64,000 bases of DNA, from NCBI GenBank assembly GCA_013339895.1, contig JABACO010000018.1:4631911-4695910 (forward strand), written 5' to 3'. A program made the translations under genes and the position numbers. Under the pieces are notes generated by a model that was not told where the DNA came from, did no database searches, and saw nothing but the letters and a program-made list of their open reading frames with translations. Source of the DNA: Ephydatia muelleri. Lineage: Eukaryota; Porifera; Demospongiae; Spongillida; Spongillidae. Numbering within the stretch: position 1 is the stretch's first letter; every line of letters starts with the position of its first letter. Shown in pieces: positions 13,601-24,902 of this stretch.

Positions 13601-14694
13601 GAGATCAAGCAATGAAGGAGAGAGATCAAGCAATGAAGGAGCGAGATCAAGCAATGAGGGAACGAGATCAAGCAATGAGAGAACATAACCAGACACAAGA
13701 AAAACAAACAGAAGTGATGAGAGAAAGAGATCGAGCACTGGTGGAGCGAGATCAAGCAATCAAGGCGAGGGATCAAGGTATGACAGAATTCCATCAAGCC
13801 ACAAAAGAATGTGATCGAATATTAAAAGAATGGGATAAAACAAAAAGGGAATTAGAAATCCTAACAGCAAAGCAGTCCAAATGTAATGCATTCTGGATAG
13901 TACCACGTCGTCACGTAACAGTGCTGGAGAGATCATTAGGAGATGGAGCATGGGGAAATGTTAGGGAAGGAAAGTTCAGAGGTCAACAGGTGGCTGTTAA
14001 GTGTGTACATGAGGCTATCATCTCCAAACAAACAATGCAACGAGTGTACCGTGAGATCTGTACCGTGTCCCAAGTACACCACCCCAATCTTGTGCTATTT
14101 ATAGCAGCAGTGCTGGATGACCAGGGAGGACCCATGATCATCACTGAACTGTTGGACACCACATTGAGGAAGGCCTATGAGGACAACCTCCTAAGCCCTG
14201 ACCTGTACCTGTGCATGGACATATTTCATGATGTGGCCTCTGCCCTATGCTACCTCCATGGGCTTGAAGAACCCATCATCCACAGAGATGTCAGCTCAGC
14301 CAATGTCCTTCTAAAGGCAGTGACAAAAGGTGAATGGAAAGCCAAATTATCGGACTTTGGGTCTGCCAATTGGGCCAAGGAAGCCTCCACTATGGGGGAA
14401 GGTGCCATTGTCTATACAGCCCCAGAGGCCTATCCAGTCCACCCATCTCTCAATATCAAGCTACCACCACAGACCACCAAGATTGATGTGTACAGTTATG
14501 GAATACTGCTGTGTGAGGTCGCATTGAGGGAGTTTCCCAATCCTGCTACCCTCCATGAAATGAAAGCAAAAATGAAGATCAAACATCCCATCCTTCATTC
14601 CTTGGTACTAAAATGCACTGAAAATGAGCCTGAACAACGACCCACCATGTCTAGAATTATGGAAGAATTAAATGATGCACTATTATATAACTGA
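1619..14694 (+). CDS. Gene A: CYLD-like CAP-Gly / coiled-coil / TKL kinase fusion protein
   Basis: Model: 1619-1625, 1760-2181, 4699-5124, 10116-10754, 11195-11348 and 13505-14694. All junctions are GT-AG and in phase, giving 2,838 nt and 945 residues. Exons 2-3 carry a CAP-Gly with a TSDG loop, matching CYLD CAP-Gly1. Exon 3 ends with the first half of CAP-Gly2 (KGTVKWAGELP). Exons 4-5 give CAP-Gly3 (YGTIRWIG, CTDG, RYFDCPPNKGYF), close to the NEMO-binding CAP-Gly of CYLD. Exon 6 has heptads (RDQAMKE) at about 555-675, then a kinase at about 680-942: Gly-rich loop GDGAWG (695-700), VAVK Lys715, HRD 809-811 with Asn816, DFG 833-835, APE 855-857. All key residues are present, so it should be active. 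No ubiquitin-specific protease domain is visible. The role is inferred: a signalling kinase with a CYLD-type adaptor. The 7-nt first exon is the least certain part. Confidence 0.82.
5185..7072. mobile_element. 1.9-kb DNA transposon-like element in intron 3 of gene A
   Basis: A perfect 15-bp inverted repeat, TATATCACGGCTGTT, lies at 5185-5199 and as its reverse complement at 7058-7072. If the termini are CACGGCTGTT (5190-5199 and 7058-7067), the flanks on both sides are ATAT (5186-5189 and 7068-7071), a 4-bp target duplication. Copy C has an apparently empty site: its intron runs straight into TTTAGAATAGTTGCA (near 20730), which matches the right flank here. Fragment B also lacks the element. 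The cargo is a broken minus-strand ORF resembling the N-terminal region of RAG1. TIRs starting with CAC occur in Transib, ProtoRAG and Chapaev/CACTA-type elements, but the superfamily cannot be settled from these ends. Confidence 0.65.
5541..6600 (-). pseudogene. RAG1 N-terminal-like zinc/RING ORF, frame-broken
   Basis: Read on the minus strand from about 6597, the pieces follow the order of the RAG1 non-core region. First comes LCRVCGRY, then FCKPCHIVVH, then a W.PH...CSTC motif followed by basic GGRPKRK (in RAG1: CxxC, FCxxC, W.PH..SCDIC and a basic patch). After a frameshift at about 6103-6254 there is a RING-like block, INCGAAVCFQC...LSCPCC, preceded by NSPVEL (RAG1 has DPVET before its RING). 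A TGA at 5880-5882 separates a last segment ending near 5541. No core recombinase (DDE) region is visible. Such RAG1 N-terminal-like mobile ORFs are known in invertebrates (N-RAG-TP type). At least one frameshift and one stop make this copy inactive, unless an intron bridges them. Confidence 0.6.
9270..9475. repeat. Dispersed repeat, copy 1 (intron 3 of gene A)
   Basis: This shares ordered blocks with 12935-13110: AAGTCTGAAATGTCCT, a CTTATGCAC/CTTACGCAC block, AATTAGC/AATAGCCA and CAAGTGTTAC/CAAGCGTTAC. Its left part (GGGATCGTTTCCACGAAAA) also resembles the end of the palindrome at 19376. It is probably an old, diverged non-coding element. Confidence 0.5.
9895..9955 (+). pseudogene. Remnant of a duplicated CAP-Gly gene exon 4
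   Basis: A short block with GGGTATTTATTTCACAAG matches the GRVFIPQ codons of the real exon 4 (10116-10754). Clearer remnants occupy comparable positions in copy C (22600-22830) and gene D (53520-53810). It has no open frame of its own. Confidence 0.35.
12935..13110. repeat. Dispersed repeat, copy 2 (intron 5 of gene A)
   Basis: This is the partner of 9270-9475. Copy C matches gene A up to about 12900 (block CTTTTAGGA.AACAGATCAGTT, also at 25712) and then diverges, which suggests the repeat entered gene A after the copies separated. Confidence 0.45.
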
Positions 14695-15191
14695 TTCATA
14701 ATTAGATTGCATGCAAGCTTCGCCCTCCCTCCCCCCTAGTACTCTGTACTATATAGGATACAGATACATCATGTACGTATACATGTATAATTATGTTTGG
14801 TTCTGCTTTTTCCATCATGGCGTGTGCATAATTAAATATAGCTTACACACGTTACGCAGTTTTACAAGTGAGGTAGCATTGATTGTTTGCTTAGATGGTG
14901 ACTTCAGGGTTTAACCCTATTCAAGGAGAATTACATGTAGAAGTGACAAAGACAGGCATCATGCTCCTACAAGTCACCCTGGAGGTGATGTTGTGACCAG
15001 TCAGTCGTACATGTGATTGGCTATGTGACTGTTTTGCAAATCAAAGTACATGTACAAGGGCTGGCATCTCACCATAGCTTGAACGTGGAAATGGACTACA
15101 AAGGATTGGTCTCGACCTGCTGATGTTTTGATACCTAACTGGTCTCAGTGGTCTGTCATACAAGTGGCAGCTTTTGATGTAGCTATTTTAA

Positions 15192-15222
<31 letters not shown>

Positions 15223-16605
15223 GAAAACAAACCAGTTATAATATTTTAATTGTGCGTCTTTTCTATAAACTTACTATTGCAATCCAGGATGATGGTTTTG
15301 ATGATTTAGAGCAAAGTGCAAAATTGTTTGTTGAAAATACGGCGTACAAGGAAGCTCAACAATGACGTTGTTCCTCAAGAAAGTCCAATCCCAGTATCAC
15401 AGCAGTAGTCAAGGCATCCTAGATAACCGTTGCTATTGGAAAAATGCCGTTTACTTACTAATTTTGCCTTACCACACAGAATGAGGGATTTTCCATTGGC
15501 TCCAACAAGGTGCTTCAAAAGGGTGTTCATCTTCAGCTACAAACCCTTTTGTAGCAGTGTTACGAGTGCTGCTATGCGTGTGTCCAACACCATCAATGCT
15601 GGTATATTGTTTATAGAACCTTCAACATGGCCATATGCCTAGGTAGGAGTTACTGAATATGGTTGCTTTTTAAAAGATTGATCAGGAGCCTCAGTTTGTG
15701 ATTAGCCTTCGATTGCTTGGCTTTTAGCCGTGAGGAATAGCCTTTTCCTGTTATCCCTGCACAACCACGAGCATAATATGTCATTGCTTCTCACACTTGA
15801 ATACAACAGACAACTGGTTGGTCACTTCTGCCTCTGCTCTTCTCTTGCTTTGTTCCCCGCAAGTTACTTCAAGCACCATAACGATGATCTGCTGGACTAT
15901 TGGTCTTACAATTACTCTCCAACCTCTCAAGTCGTTGGAGTATAGTTTGTAACACATTGAATTGCCCACCGACTGAAGGCAGTTCGCTCAGGGATATTGT
16001 AATTTAATATCTCTGGTTCAGCAGTACACGAGTAATCGGGATGGCTAAGACAACTGCATATGCCTAACAAAGCTCTCACTATGTGATACTTTGGGTTGCA
16101 CTAGTAGAGCGAAAGCGGATGAGAATGACAAATGGACAGTGTCACTTTAAAGATTTCTACCGTTGTCCATAGAATCAATTTCAGCTTCATCTTAAAAGTT
16201 TGCTTGGATCAAAGCGGAAATTGAAATAACTTTATGCACTTACAAATTTACTTCACAACATTTAAAAGAGTCTAAGTTGTATTCATCGCAGAATTCCGCA
16301 ATCTGGCATTGAAGATTTTTCTCTGATTTGAAAGATGTTGGTATGAATTGGAGAATGTCTGAAACAGGGTTTTGTTCGTTTCAAATCAATTTTTCAGGGT
16401 CCCCAGAATGGAATCGGCCATTTCAGCTAATTCAACTAGTGTTCTATTTATGCAGCCATGCAACATTGGGTAGTATTTTGCACATTATGTAATGTGGAGC
16501 GGCATTATGTGAGAATTCATTAATGGCTGTGCATAGTTTTGGACTCATGAGGTGTAACACAATGGTAGCGCCCCCTCCTAGACCCCACCAGGCCACTCTG
16601 CTACC
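14695..16605. other. Intergenic stretch with a 40-bp poly-G run
   Basis: No exon is recognisable. It begins with the 3' flank of gene A. The frames at 15430-15945 are short and match no family I know. A minus-strand reading near 15955-15880 gives a short amphipathic stretch (LQTILQRLERLESN), but it is isolated. Confidence 0.45.
15192..15231 (+). repeat. 40-base poly-G tract
   Basis: Forty consecutive G residues. Such a run can form G-quadruplexes, and its length is prone to sequencing and assembly error. C-runs of 28, 24 and 19 bases also occur in this window. Confidence 0.95.
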
Positions 16606-16972
16606 TCTGATGAACATGTAATGAAGTCAGATACTTCTCCTTTCCAGACCACAATGGTCTATCTATGTTTGTCACTGGCTTCAGTAGCCAAGCAACCAGA
16701 TTGGTTGAAGCTGGGGTACAGTCCAAGAAGAATATTCCAGCTGTTACAGATAGAGTGCAAAAGATGAACAATATTGCTCCCATTCGAGCAAAGAGAAGTA
16801 CCAAAGAACCACCTCAGGCATCAGATCAGTATCACCAAATGTGGAGGTCAATAGAGCTGATGTTAGCAGTAATAGTTTACTTCATGGAACAAGAGTGTTC
16901 ATAAGGACAAAAGGTGGGAGGAAAGTGAATGGAACAGTCAGGTGGACCAACAGAATATATGGTCTAGAAACA
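16606..16972 (+). pseudogene. Fragment B: decayed CAP-Gly gene exon 3
   Basis: This matches gene A exon 3 from the ACCTCTGATG block to the donor (CTAGAAACA then GTAAGT at 16973). Readable pieces include VTGFSSQATRLVEAG-like shifted text over the original SLASVAKQPDWLKLE codons and PIRAKRSTKEPPQAS. An indel near 16665 breaks the frame, and about 45 bp of the CAP-Gly2 half (the AGELPLEG... region) is deleted. The downstream intron copy continues to about 17660. No other exon of this copy is present, so it is a dead partial duplicate. Confidence 0.8.
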
Positions 16973-17039
16973 GTAAGTTTTCCTATGACAACTGATGTTT
17001 GTAAATAATTCATGATTAAGTTATTATTTATCTATACAA

Positions 17040-17660
17040 CTCAGTAATAAAGCAGGTTGCATTGCATTTTTCTGTCAGGACTGCCCTGTAGGATTGGCTC
17101 CTAGGGTGTGTTTTTGGTCGAGCATTTAAAAATGGTGAAGAATCTCCACTTGAACATTGGCCTTTAACCATGCACCAAGACACGATGCGTACTTGTATGC
17201 GTATACAACATGCACTCTATTGAACTGTGCTGTTTTAGTGGAGTGACTTAATCTCTGCAATTTTCTCTCCTCCTCCTCCTCATGTTTATAGGACCAAATG
17301 TACATGCGCTTGCGCTAACTATAAATCTGTGTCATCTTCCTTTTACACCCACCCTCGTTTCTTCCTTTTTATAACACCATTGCTATCCAATCCTATATCT
17401 CACTCAAAAGAATTTTTATCACCTTGTTGCTTCAGATGCATGTATGCAATTCCTGCAACTGCTGAATGCTCAAAACATATCTATGTGAATCAATATCTAC
17501 ATAGAAAGAACATGCATGAATCATTCATCCACGTTCAGTACTGCTTTTAAGTTTGCATACCATAATGACAGAATGTGAAACATTCTTGGCATTTTAAAAC
17601 ACGACTGCAATAATTGTATACAGTACGTTCTGATTGTGTGTAATATACAGTATATCAAAA
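17040..17660. repeat. Duplicated intron 3 segment (fragment B)
   Basis: This is clearly homologous to 7080-7640 (gene A) and 20740-21370 (copy C), sharing blocks such as CAGTAATAAAGC, CACTTGAACATTGG and CATACAACATGCACTCT. It is a paralogous intron, not a transposon. Confidence 0.75.
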
Positions 17661-19370
17661 CTCAACTGCTATTTGCAGCATTAATTCACACTGCAGTTCT
17701 TACACTGTGCTTTAGTCTGTTGGCAATCTGAAGGAAGAGAAAGAGGTGGAGCCTCACCATTGTTTCTTATACAATTCCCCCTTCCCCATACTCTTTAAAC
17801 ACCATGGAGTTGGTGGGATCTTACATGGTTCAGCTGCTACAGTAGCAGGTCACGAGGAGGGTGTGTGGCCAACAATGCGGCTCTCCTTGATGAGAACAAG
17901 GTGACTATTTGTGTGACAACACCTCATACATGTATCTCTTACACAACACAACATTAGCACATTCTTAAAACATGACTAGCACAAAAGTGTACCCAAACTG
18001 TCTTTATCAGAGATAAATTATAATGATGATAATATCAATTCTCCTATATTTTAGCAAAAATGTACAAGATACATGTACGTACACATAAAAATGTGATGAT
18101 CAGGTGGAGGTAATAAAGATGGGTAGAGGAGGGAGGGGTTAAGTTGTTATAATCTGATCTGATTTGAGCAATGTGTATATTGAGCCAGTCTCGGGTAATT
18201 AACCAGGGCGCAGGTGGCGCAAAAACACCAGACCAGGTGCCCACTGCACTGAGCCCTACGCCTACAACCGATGAATTTAATTACGTAATGAACTAGCGCA
18301 TCGTCAATGACAATAAAGAAAGAAGCACAATTATGACAAGTGACAATTAAAGAACGAGGTGCAGAGTAAATAATTTCTTTTTTGTCGAAAGTGCATATTA
18401 AATTGCACTTCGAATTAATTTAACTCTTCCAGTATCAAATAGTACTGGTGGACGATCATTCAGCCACCGTAAGAGAAATAAAAATGCTTTCCTCTCGACA
18501 ATGGATCAAGAATGTCAGTCAAACTTAATAATTCTGAGTATATAACCCTAACTTGTCCGACTTTCTAAGCTGATTTGATTTATGCATGTGTCTGTTCAAA
18601 TACAAATCAAGTTACATGCATACAAATGTACGGTGAAAAATGTGCGACGATTGTGATAAAGGATTTAATTTGATTTAAGCCCTAAATGAGGTATACGAAA
18701 CATTCAAATGTAAGCAGAGATAATCTATAGATTATCTCTGATGTAAGCGTTCCCCAATATGAACTTGCATGGGAATTTTAAGCAAAATCGCCCCACTTTT
18801 GTTGCCCCCACGCCAGGAACCCACTCTACTAGATTTCAGTGGGACCTTTTTCCATGAGACTCCAACTTCCCATTGAGCTAGGGGCTCGCAAGCTCTAATG
18901 CTAAACAGCGACCAAGCCCTGACTGTGATGAGTGAGGGCCTTGCATGCATGTGCCCCATCACACAAAGCCTTTGGTCATCTGAGTCATTACCTCCCATGT
19001 ACAAATACACCTATACATGTACTGGTGATACTAATACTTGTAGAACGTGTAGCGGTATTACAGGTCCTTTACTGAACGTGTTATGCATGTGATTTCATCA
19101 GAGAGTTTCTCTGATTTCATGAAGTTCTGTCTTGGCTGGAATGTATGTGGGAAGAGAAACATTCTTACATCACACACAGTAATTGGCTTTTGTAAGGCAT
19201 CTTTCTCTTCCAGACTGAGAGGCGAACGTCAAGTCTATACTAGTAACGTAAGTCTGTGCGTCGCCATTTTGCTTGCCGTGTGGTACGTGCGTGTCAAGTT
19301 CTTATAACAGCGGGACTATACACCAATAGAACGACTCAGAATCCATACAGCTTGCGCTGTGTAGGGTATG
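17661..19370. other. Intergenic stretch, no gene recognised
   Basis: No supported exon on either strand. It contains the 26-bp palindrome at 18715-18740. Short frames here show no family resemblance. Confidence 0.45.
18715..18740. repeat. 26-bp perfect palindrome, CAGAGATAAT family
   Basis: A perfect palindrome with arms CAGAGATAATCTA and the reverse complement, no loop. The outer ten bases match the arms at 984-1006. Confidence 0.7.
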
Positions 19371-19375
19371 ATATT

Positions 19376-19614
19376 TGGGACAGTTTCCGCGAAAATTGCC
19401 CCACGGTTAAAATGTTATAAAACTGCATCGTGTTTGAATCGCTATAACTTCCCAACGGATAACACTTTTCAACACTTCATAGTGAAATGGCGTAGTATTA
19501 AGTTTTGAAAATAGGAAGTCGATAGCGTTATCCGTTGGGAAGTTATAGCGATTCAAACGCGATGCATTTTTATAACATTTTAACCGTGGGGCAATTTTCG
19601 CGGAAACTGTCCCA
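19376..19614. mobile_element. 239-bp palindromic MITE-like element
   Basis: The ends TGGGACAGTTTCCGCGAAAA and its reverse complement start about 100-bp arms that continue through GCCCCACGGTTAAAAT and GAATCGCTATAACTTCCCAA to a short loop near 19495. It has no coding capacity. Part of the terminal sequence resembles 9266-9290. It lies just upstream of copy C. Confidence 0.8.
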
Positions 19615-19739
19615 TTTATAGTACTATATAGAACGTGTGAGTCTCCAATATGTACAAGCCGTCATTATATACGACGCCACATTTGGTCGCCACTTTTATA
19701 CGCCAACTCCTCCTTCGTTTAGTTAATATACTTACACAA

Positions 19740-19880
19740 CAACTAATGATATGCCAGACCTACCGCTTAGTTGGGCGTAGCCCGAAAGGTCAGACTACGC
19801 TAAGGTCGGGGTAACGTATCTCTGGTATTCGTTTAGCTAATGTATCACGTGATAATGTACAACAGGTCAGCAGGGATTAT
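19740..19880. other. Short hairpin and upstream flank of copy C
   Basis: A local inverted pair lies at 19758-19815 (CCTACCGCTTAGTTGGGCGTAG with GACTACGCTAAGGTCGGG). It directly precedes the mini-exon-like ATGACAG of copy C. Nothing else is recognised. Confidence 0.35.
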
Positions 19881-22599
19881 GACAGGTATGTAAGCCTGTT
19901 GTTGAGCAACTTGAGCTCTTGCCTTGTGCTTGAACAGATTGATACCATCGGGTATGGCGAACTGTATAAGGGAAGAGATAACACCCTCGGTACGAATAGT
20001 TCAGTAGTACTTATGTTATTTTTTAAGAGTTGAAGGGAGGATTGCTTTTAAAAACACCCAGGTTACCACCACCCCGGGTTTACCAATAATAGTCAATAGG
20101 GCAAAGGGGCGTGGTCAGAGGGTTTGGTACCACGTACATGCACGAGCAAAAACACTGCAGGCCCTACTTCACAACGCAATTGCGATTGTAGCGCTAAGTA
20201 CATCATAGTATCTATGATTATGGTCGCCATTTGAACCCAGGGGGAGGCACCTGCCATATGCAATGACTACTGTATGCTAATCAGCATCACAAAGTATGGA
20301 GTTCAATAGAGCTGATATTAGCAGTAATCAATTACCTCATGGAACAAGAGTGTTCATAAGAACAAAAGGTGGGAGGAAAGTCAAGGGAACAGTCAGGTGG
20401 GCAGGAGAGCTTCCACTAGAAGGTGAAAACCCAAAGAAGAAGATACCAGTATATGGTCTAGAAACAGTAAGTTTTCTTGTGACAATGTCTATTATTATTT
20501 TATTTTATTTTTTATTTTTAAGAATTACATATGATAATAAGTGAAATTCTTGGGCAAATACACACAGAAAGATCAGTAGTCCATTGCATCGACCTGCATA
20601 TCTGCCACCTGCAAGGATCTTGCAAGGATTGCCCTGGCGTTTGCTCTCACAAGCACAATGCTCAGTCTGCTGTAATTAATTTATGATTATGAAATTCAGG
20701 CTTTGCAGTAAATATTTTGCGTTTAGAATAGTTGCACACAGTAATAAAGCAGGTCACATTGCCATCAGGATTGCCCTATGTAGGATGTGTGGTTATTGAT
20801 CGAGCATTTTAAAATGATAAAGAATCATTCATTGGCTTCTCCACTTGAACATTGGATTGTAACCCACCAAAGAGATGACGCGTACTTGTATGTACATACA
20901 ACATGCACTCTATTTCATTGTGCTGTTTAAGTGGAGTATCAGTTGATACTTCTGTTCCTCCTCCTCATGTTTATAGGACCAAATGAACATGTGCATGTGC
21001 GAACTATAGCTCTGTGTCATCTTCCTTTAATACTCATCCTTGTTTCCTCCCTTTTACATCACCATTGCTATCCAATCCTATATCTCACCAAAGAGAATTT
21101 TTATTGTGTTGTTGCTTCAGATGCATGTATGTAATTCCTGCAAACCATTGAATGCTCAAAACATCTACGTAATTCAACATCTGCATGGAAAGAAGATGAA
21201 TCATTCATCCGTGTTCATATTTAATAGTACAGCTTTTAAGTTTGCATACCCTAATGAGAGGATGCGAAACATTCTTGGCATTAAAGCCAAGACAAAAGAG
21301 TTGCTATAATTGTATTTGTTCTGATCGCATGTGTGTATAAGAGCTGCAGCATGCTAAATAGCTTTTGGTACATTTAGCGGAGTGTAAATAATGGTTAGAT
21401 GGTATTACAAAACAACTAACAAAAATTATTAATGGGAATAATAAAGGGTGCTGCAATCCAGCCATTTAGCCCATCAAAGCTTTTGCACCTCCACTGCCTC
21501 TGTCCTACCCTAGATTGAGCAAGGTGGCCATCAATGCATATCAAATTTCCCATTAGTATAATTGCGTAATGCTCTCCAATTCCTACACATACGCAAACAG
21601 AGCGCGCATACTTACCTGAAGTGGGTAAGAAGTCTGACATTCTATTTCACTCGCTAGCGCAATACTCAGATATGTACCACTGTACAATAAAACAACGCAA
21701 TACTAGTACTACATAAATGTATTGCTACTACATTTAAACACAACTCATGGCATATACTAATGAACACGTCCCACTTTGTGAGCTATGCAAAGTTGGTTAT
21801 GACCTTAAAAACTTTGAGCAAAAATCCAGAACAGATAATAGAGGTCTGTTCTGCACAAGCCATCCAGATAAACACATCACTTTTGAGTCATTGCCATTGA
21901 AGGTGTGCCTTGGCAAATTTTCAGCTCTTCCTGGATTGCAGAACACACAACAGCCACCTTTACAGCATGTCAATCTGAGCATCCTTTTGCTCAGGTACTC
22001 ACTCCCATGTTGACAATGTTAGCTATCACCTTGAAATGTCTCCTTTTTAACATTTCTTACTTTGGTCTTCAGATAGGCCTCCATATTACCTCCCAAAATT
22101 TGAGCAATTTAGTAAATTTAGCATATGCAAATATCTTGATTCCAGCTGACAAGATCGCAGAGCCCTAACCTAGCCATACAGGACCCCAATGGGGGCAAGA
22201 AGTACTCTGATACGTTCATCCAGCAGAACCTAACTGGGCTGACAGTACTCCTCCACCAGTTAGATTGAGCACTTAGAAAACTAGCAAATTGCATTTCATT
22301 TTTCACCTGTGTGTGGGATTGCACATTTTTTCTCATGCCATTCCATCATCCTTAGTGCAAGCAATTTTTGCCACTATTGATGAAAACATTGATCTGACAA
22401 TGTTTCTTTGAATTACCCGATACAGTGTATTATATAACATTTTGCATTGTAATTATTACATTGGTATCACAAGCTGGGTATTAAATTGTCTGCAGCTCAC
22501 GTACTAGTGAAACAAAAATTTCTGCACCCTACTTGTTTTTCTAACCTACATGTGTATTTGTTCATGATGTAAACTAAGGTGTCCAAGTCAGATTAAGCC

Positions 22600-22830
22600 T
22601 TTTTTAACCGTAGTCGTGACGATGTATGGCTGCTGTTTATTCCATAAACAATGGTCAAATTAGAGGAGCAAGTATATATGGTTCTGACACTTCTGACAAA
22701 AGCACAGTAGGTACAAAAGATGTCCATAGGAGGTTGGGGTGGATGTTTAGGATAGAAGACAAATAGTGTTGAAGCTTGAATGGAAAAGGTTGCTTTGGTC
22801 AAAGACCTAGAAGAACTAAATCTGCAGTTG
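22600..22830 (+). pseudogene. Remnant of a second exon 4 in copy C
   Basis: Blocks TTTATTCCATAAACAATGGT, GGTTCTGACACTTCTGACA and GTACAAAAGATGTCCATA match exon 4 of gene D more closely than the resident exon 4 of copy C. It is frame-broken and about 0.5 kb upstream of the resident exon. Confidence 0.55.
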
Positions 22831-24902
22831 TCTGCACTGAACGTATTGTTAAATAATTCTCCCATCAAAGTTAGATTTTACAAAAGATGTATAGAATATA
22901 TATTTACTAAAAAGACTGAAGGAACAAAATCCTATCATTCAGTACACATTTAATATAGAACTGGCTCTTGCTACAAACCTTGTCCAAGCCACACACCTGT
23001 CAACCATGTACATGTATTTAGCATATGAAAGTAACTATTACATATATATAATTATATTAATTTTTCTATTGCACTTGGCTTATACCCTAAGTGACCCCTG
23101 TGTTCAAACGTACAAAGTGTACAGCGTATTTGGATATCGATGCAATTGTAAAACTGAAAGGCTAAAATTGAATTCTATACTGGGATTATATAGCATTGTC
23201 TTGGCACCAATTGTGTGTGTACTGTTCTCCAGTTTTTAATCTCACTTTTGTTTTTACATTTTTGACCAGGATATCTATATAAAGTATTAACACATCGAAC
23301 CTGTTGTAGTCCTGCAAGGGAGGCCTCAGTTGGGAGTTGGTCGTGGTCATGGCAGGGTATTTATCCCACAAGCAATGGTCGAACAAGATGAGCAAATAAA
23401 TGATTCTGGCAATACGGAAAGAAACACATTTGGTATAAAAGATATTCATAAGGAGGCAACAGTGGATAATAAGGGACAAGCAGCTTTAAATTGTGAAAAG
23501 GAAAAGGCAGCATTGGCCATGGATCTTGGACCAGAGATAGCAATGGAGACTAATATTGAAGAGCAGATGAAAGCATTGGAGGAATTCAAGAAAGCAAAGC
23601 AACGTAAAGATAATTCAGCTGTGCAACCAGTTAGACAACAGCAAATAGTCAGTACCCAGCAGTTCAGCACTACTATCCTCACAGCATCAGTCAGTTAGGT
23701 AGGCAGTCCAGCTACACACAGGACCCACATCAGGGCAGCCATCAACCATCAGTTGTTGTACCAGCTCAAGGTGACTGGGCTGCTGAACAACACGTAGGAA
23801 TTGGATCTGCTGTTGTCATTTCTAACAGCAATCCTCCAATGTATGGAACCATTATATTAGATGGATTAGGACAATACCACAAGTAAATTGATATGTAGCT
23901 GGGGTAGAACTGGTAAGTGTGACCTATTCTCTATCCCCACATTTTGTCCACTCACCAAAAGTCAGTTATATCATAGTGCATGTTATCTCATTATTTCTAT
24001 GCATATAAGATTAGGGTTGGGGCAAGAAAAGTATCATTAATTATGGGTAGTGGTAATGGTCATGGATTGCGCATGAAGATGTGTATTTGTTTTCTAAGAT
24101 AGGACAGTAGCTGTAGACATCATTTGTTGAGTTAAATAGAACACAAGTTATCAAGAATCTTTATTTCTGCTTTGAAGTCATTCTCAAATAACCTTCTGTT
24201 ATCTGTCATTGCTTCAACATGGATATATGAAATTTAGTTATACATATGTAACAAGTGGGGAAAGATCGAGTTTTTGAACTGTTAGATGCAATCTAAACAT
24301 TTCTATCCAACAGCTTTCATTTTAATACTTCCTTTGGCGTACCCCATGAATTAATGTCATATTTTGCAGGAAGCACCAATGAATGGATGTACTGATGGTG
24401 TGTGCTTACAGACCGGAGTACGTTATTTTGACTGTCCACCAAACAAGGGATATACATGTACTTCTGCCTGCTAGAACAGTTGGTGCCTGACCAAAGGTTT
24501 ATGGCAAGCAGCAAAGATTTGAATACTCGTAAGTTGTGTCTATCATGTATAAGTATTTATTTGTCTGTGGCTGCATTATACATTTAAAACATGACCAATG
24601 TACTAAGAAGAAACAATCAGTAGTGGTCTGAATCATACTATCAGTATAAGGTGGGCTATTAACTATTTGTCAGCATCAAAACACTCATTGGTAAACATAT
24701 CATATTTATTATATTAGCTATTTATGGAATTTTGGATCTTTATGAGGGGTATGCTTGGGAATTCAAATTGCAACAGGAATTTTTTTAGCAATGCATTATT
24801 GTGGAGGTGTAAATTTGGCTTTTTCTTCTGTGACCCATAAAACCCAGGATGTTTGGATATTTACATGCTAATGGTGCTTCTTAAATGTGTTTATATGCCT
24901 GT

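Noticed and set aside
15430-15969. Small frames between gene A and fragment B as exons
   Set aside because: No splice-consistent joins and no family similarity were found; left as unassigned spacer.
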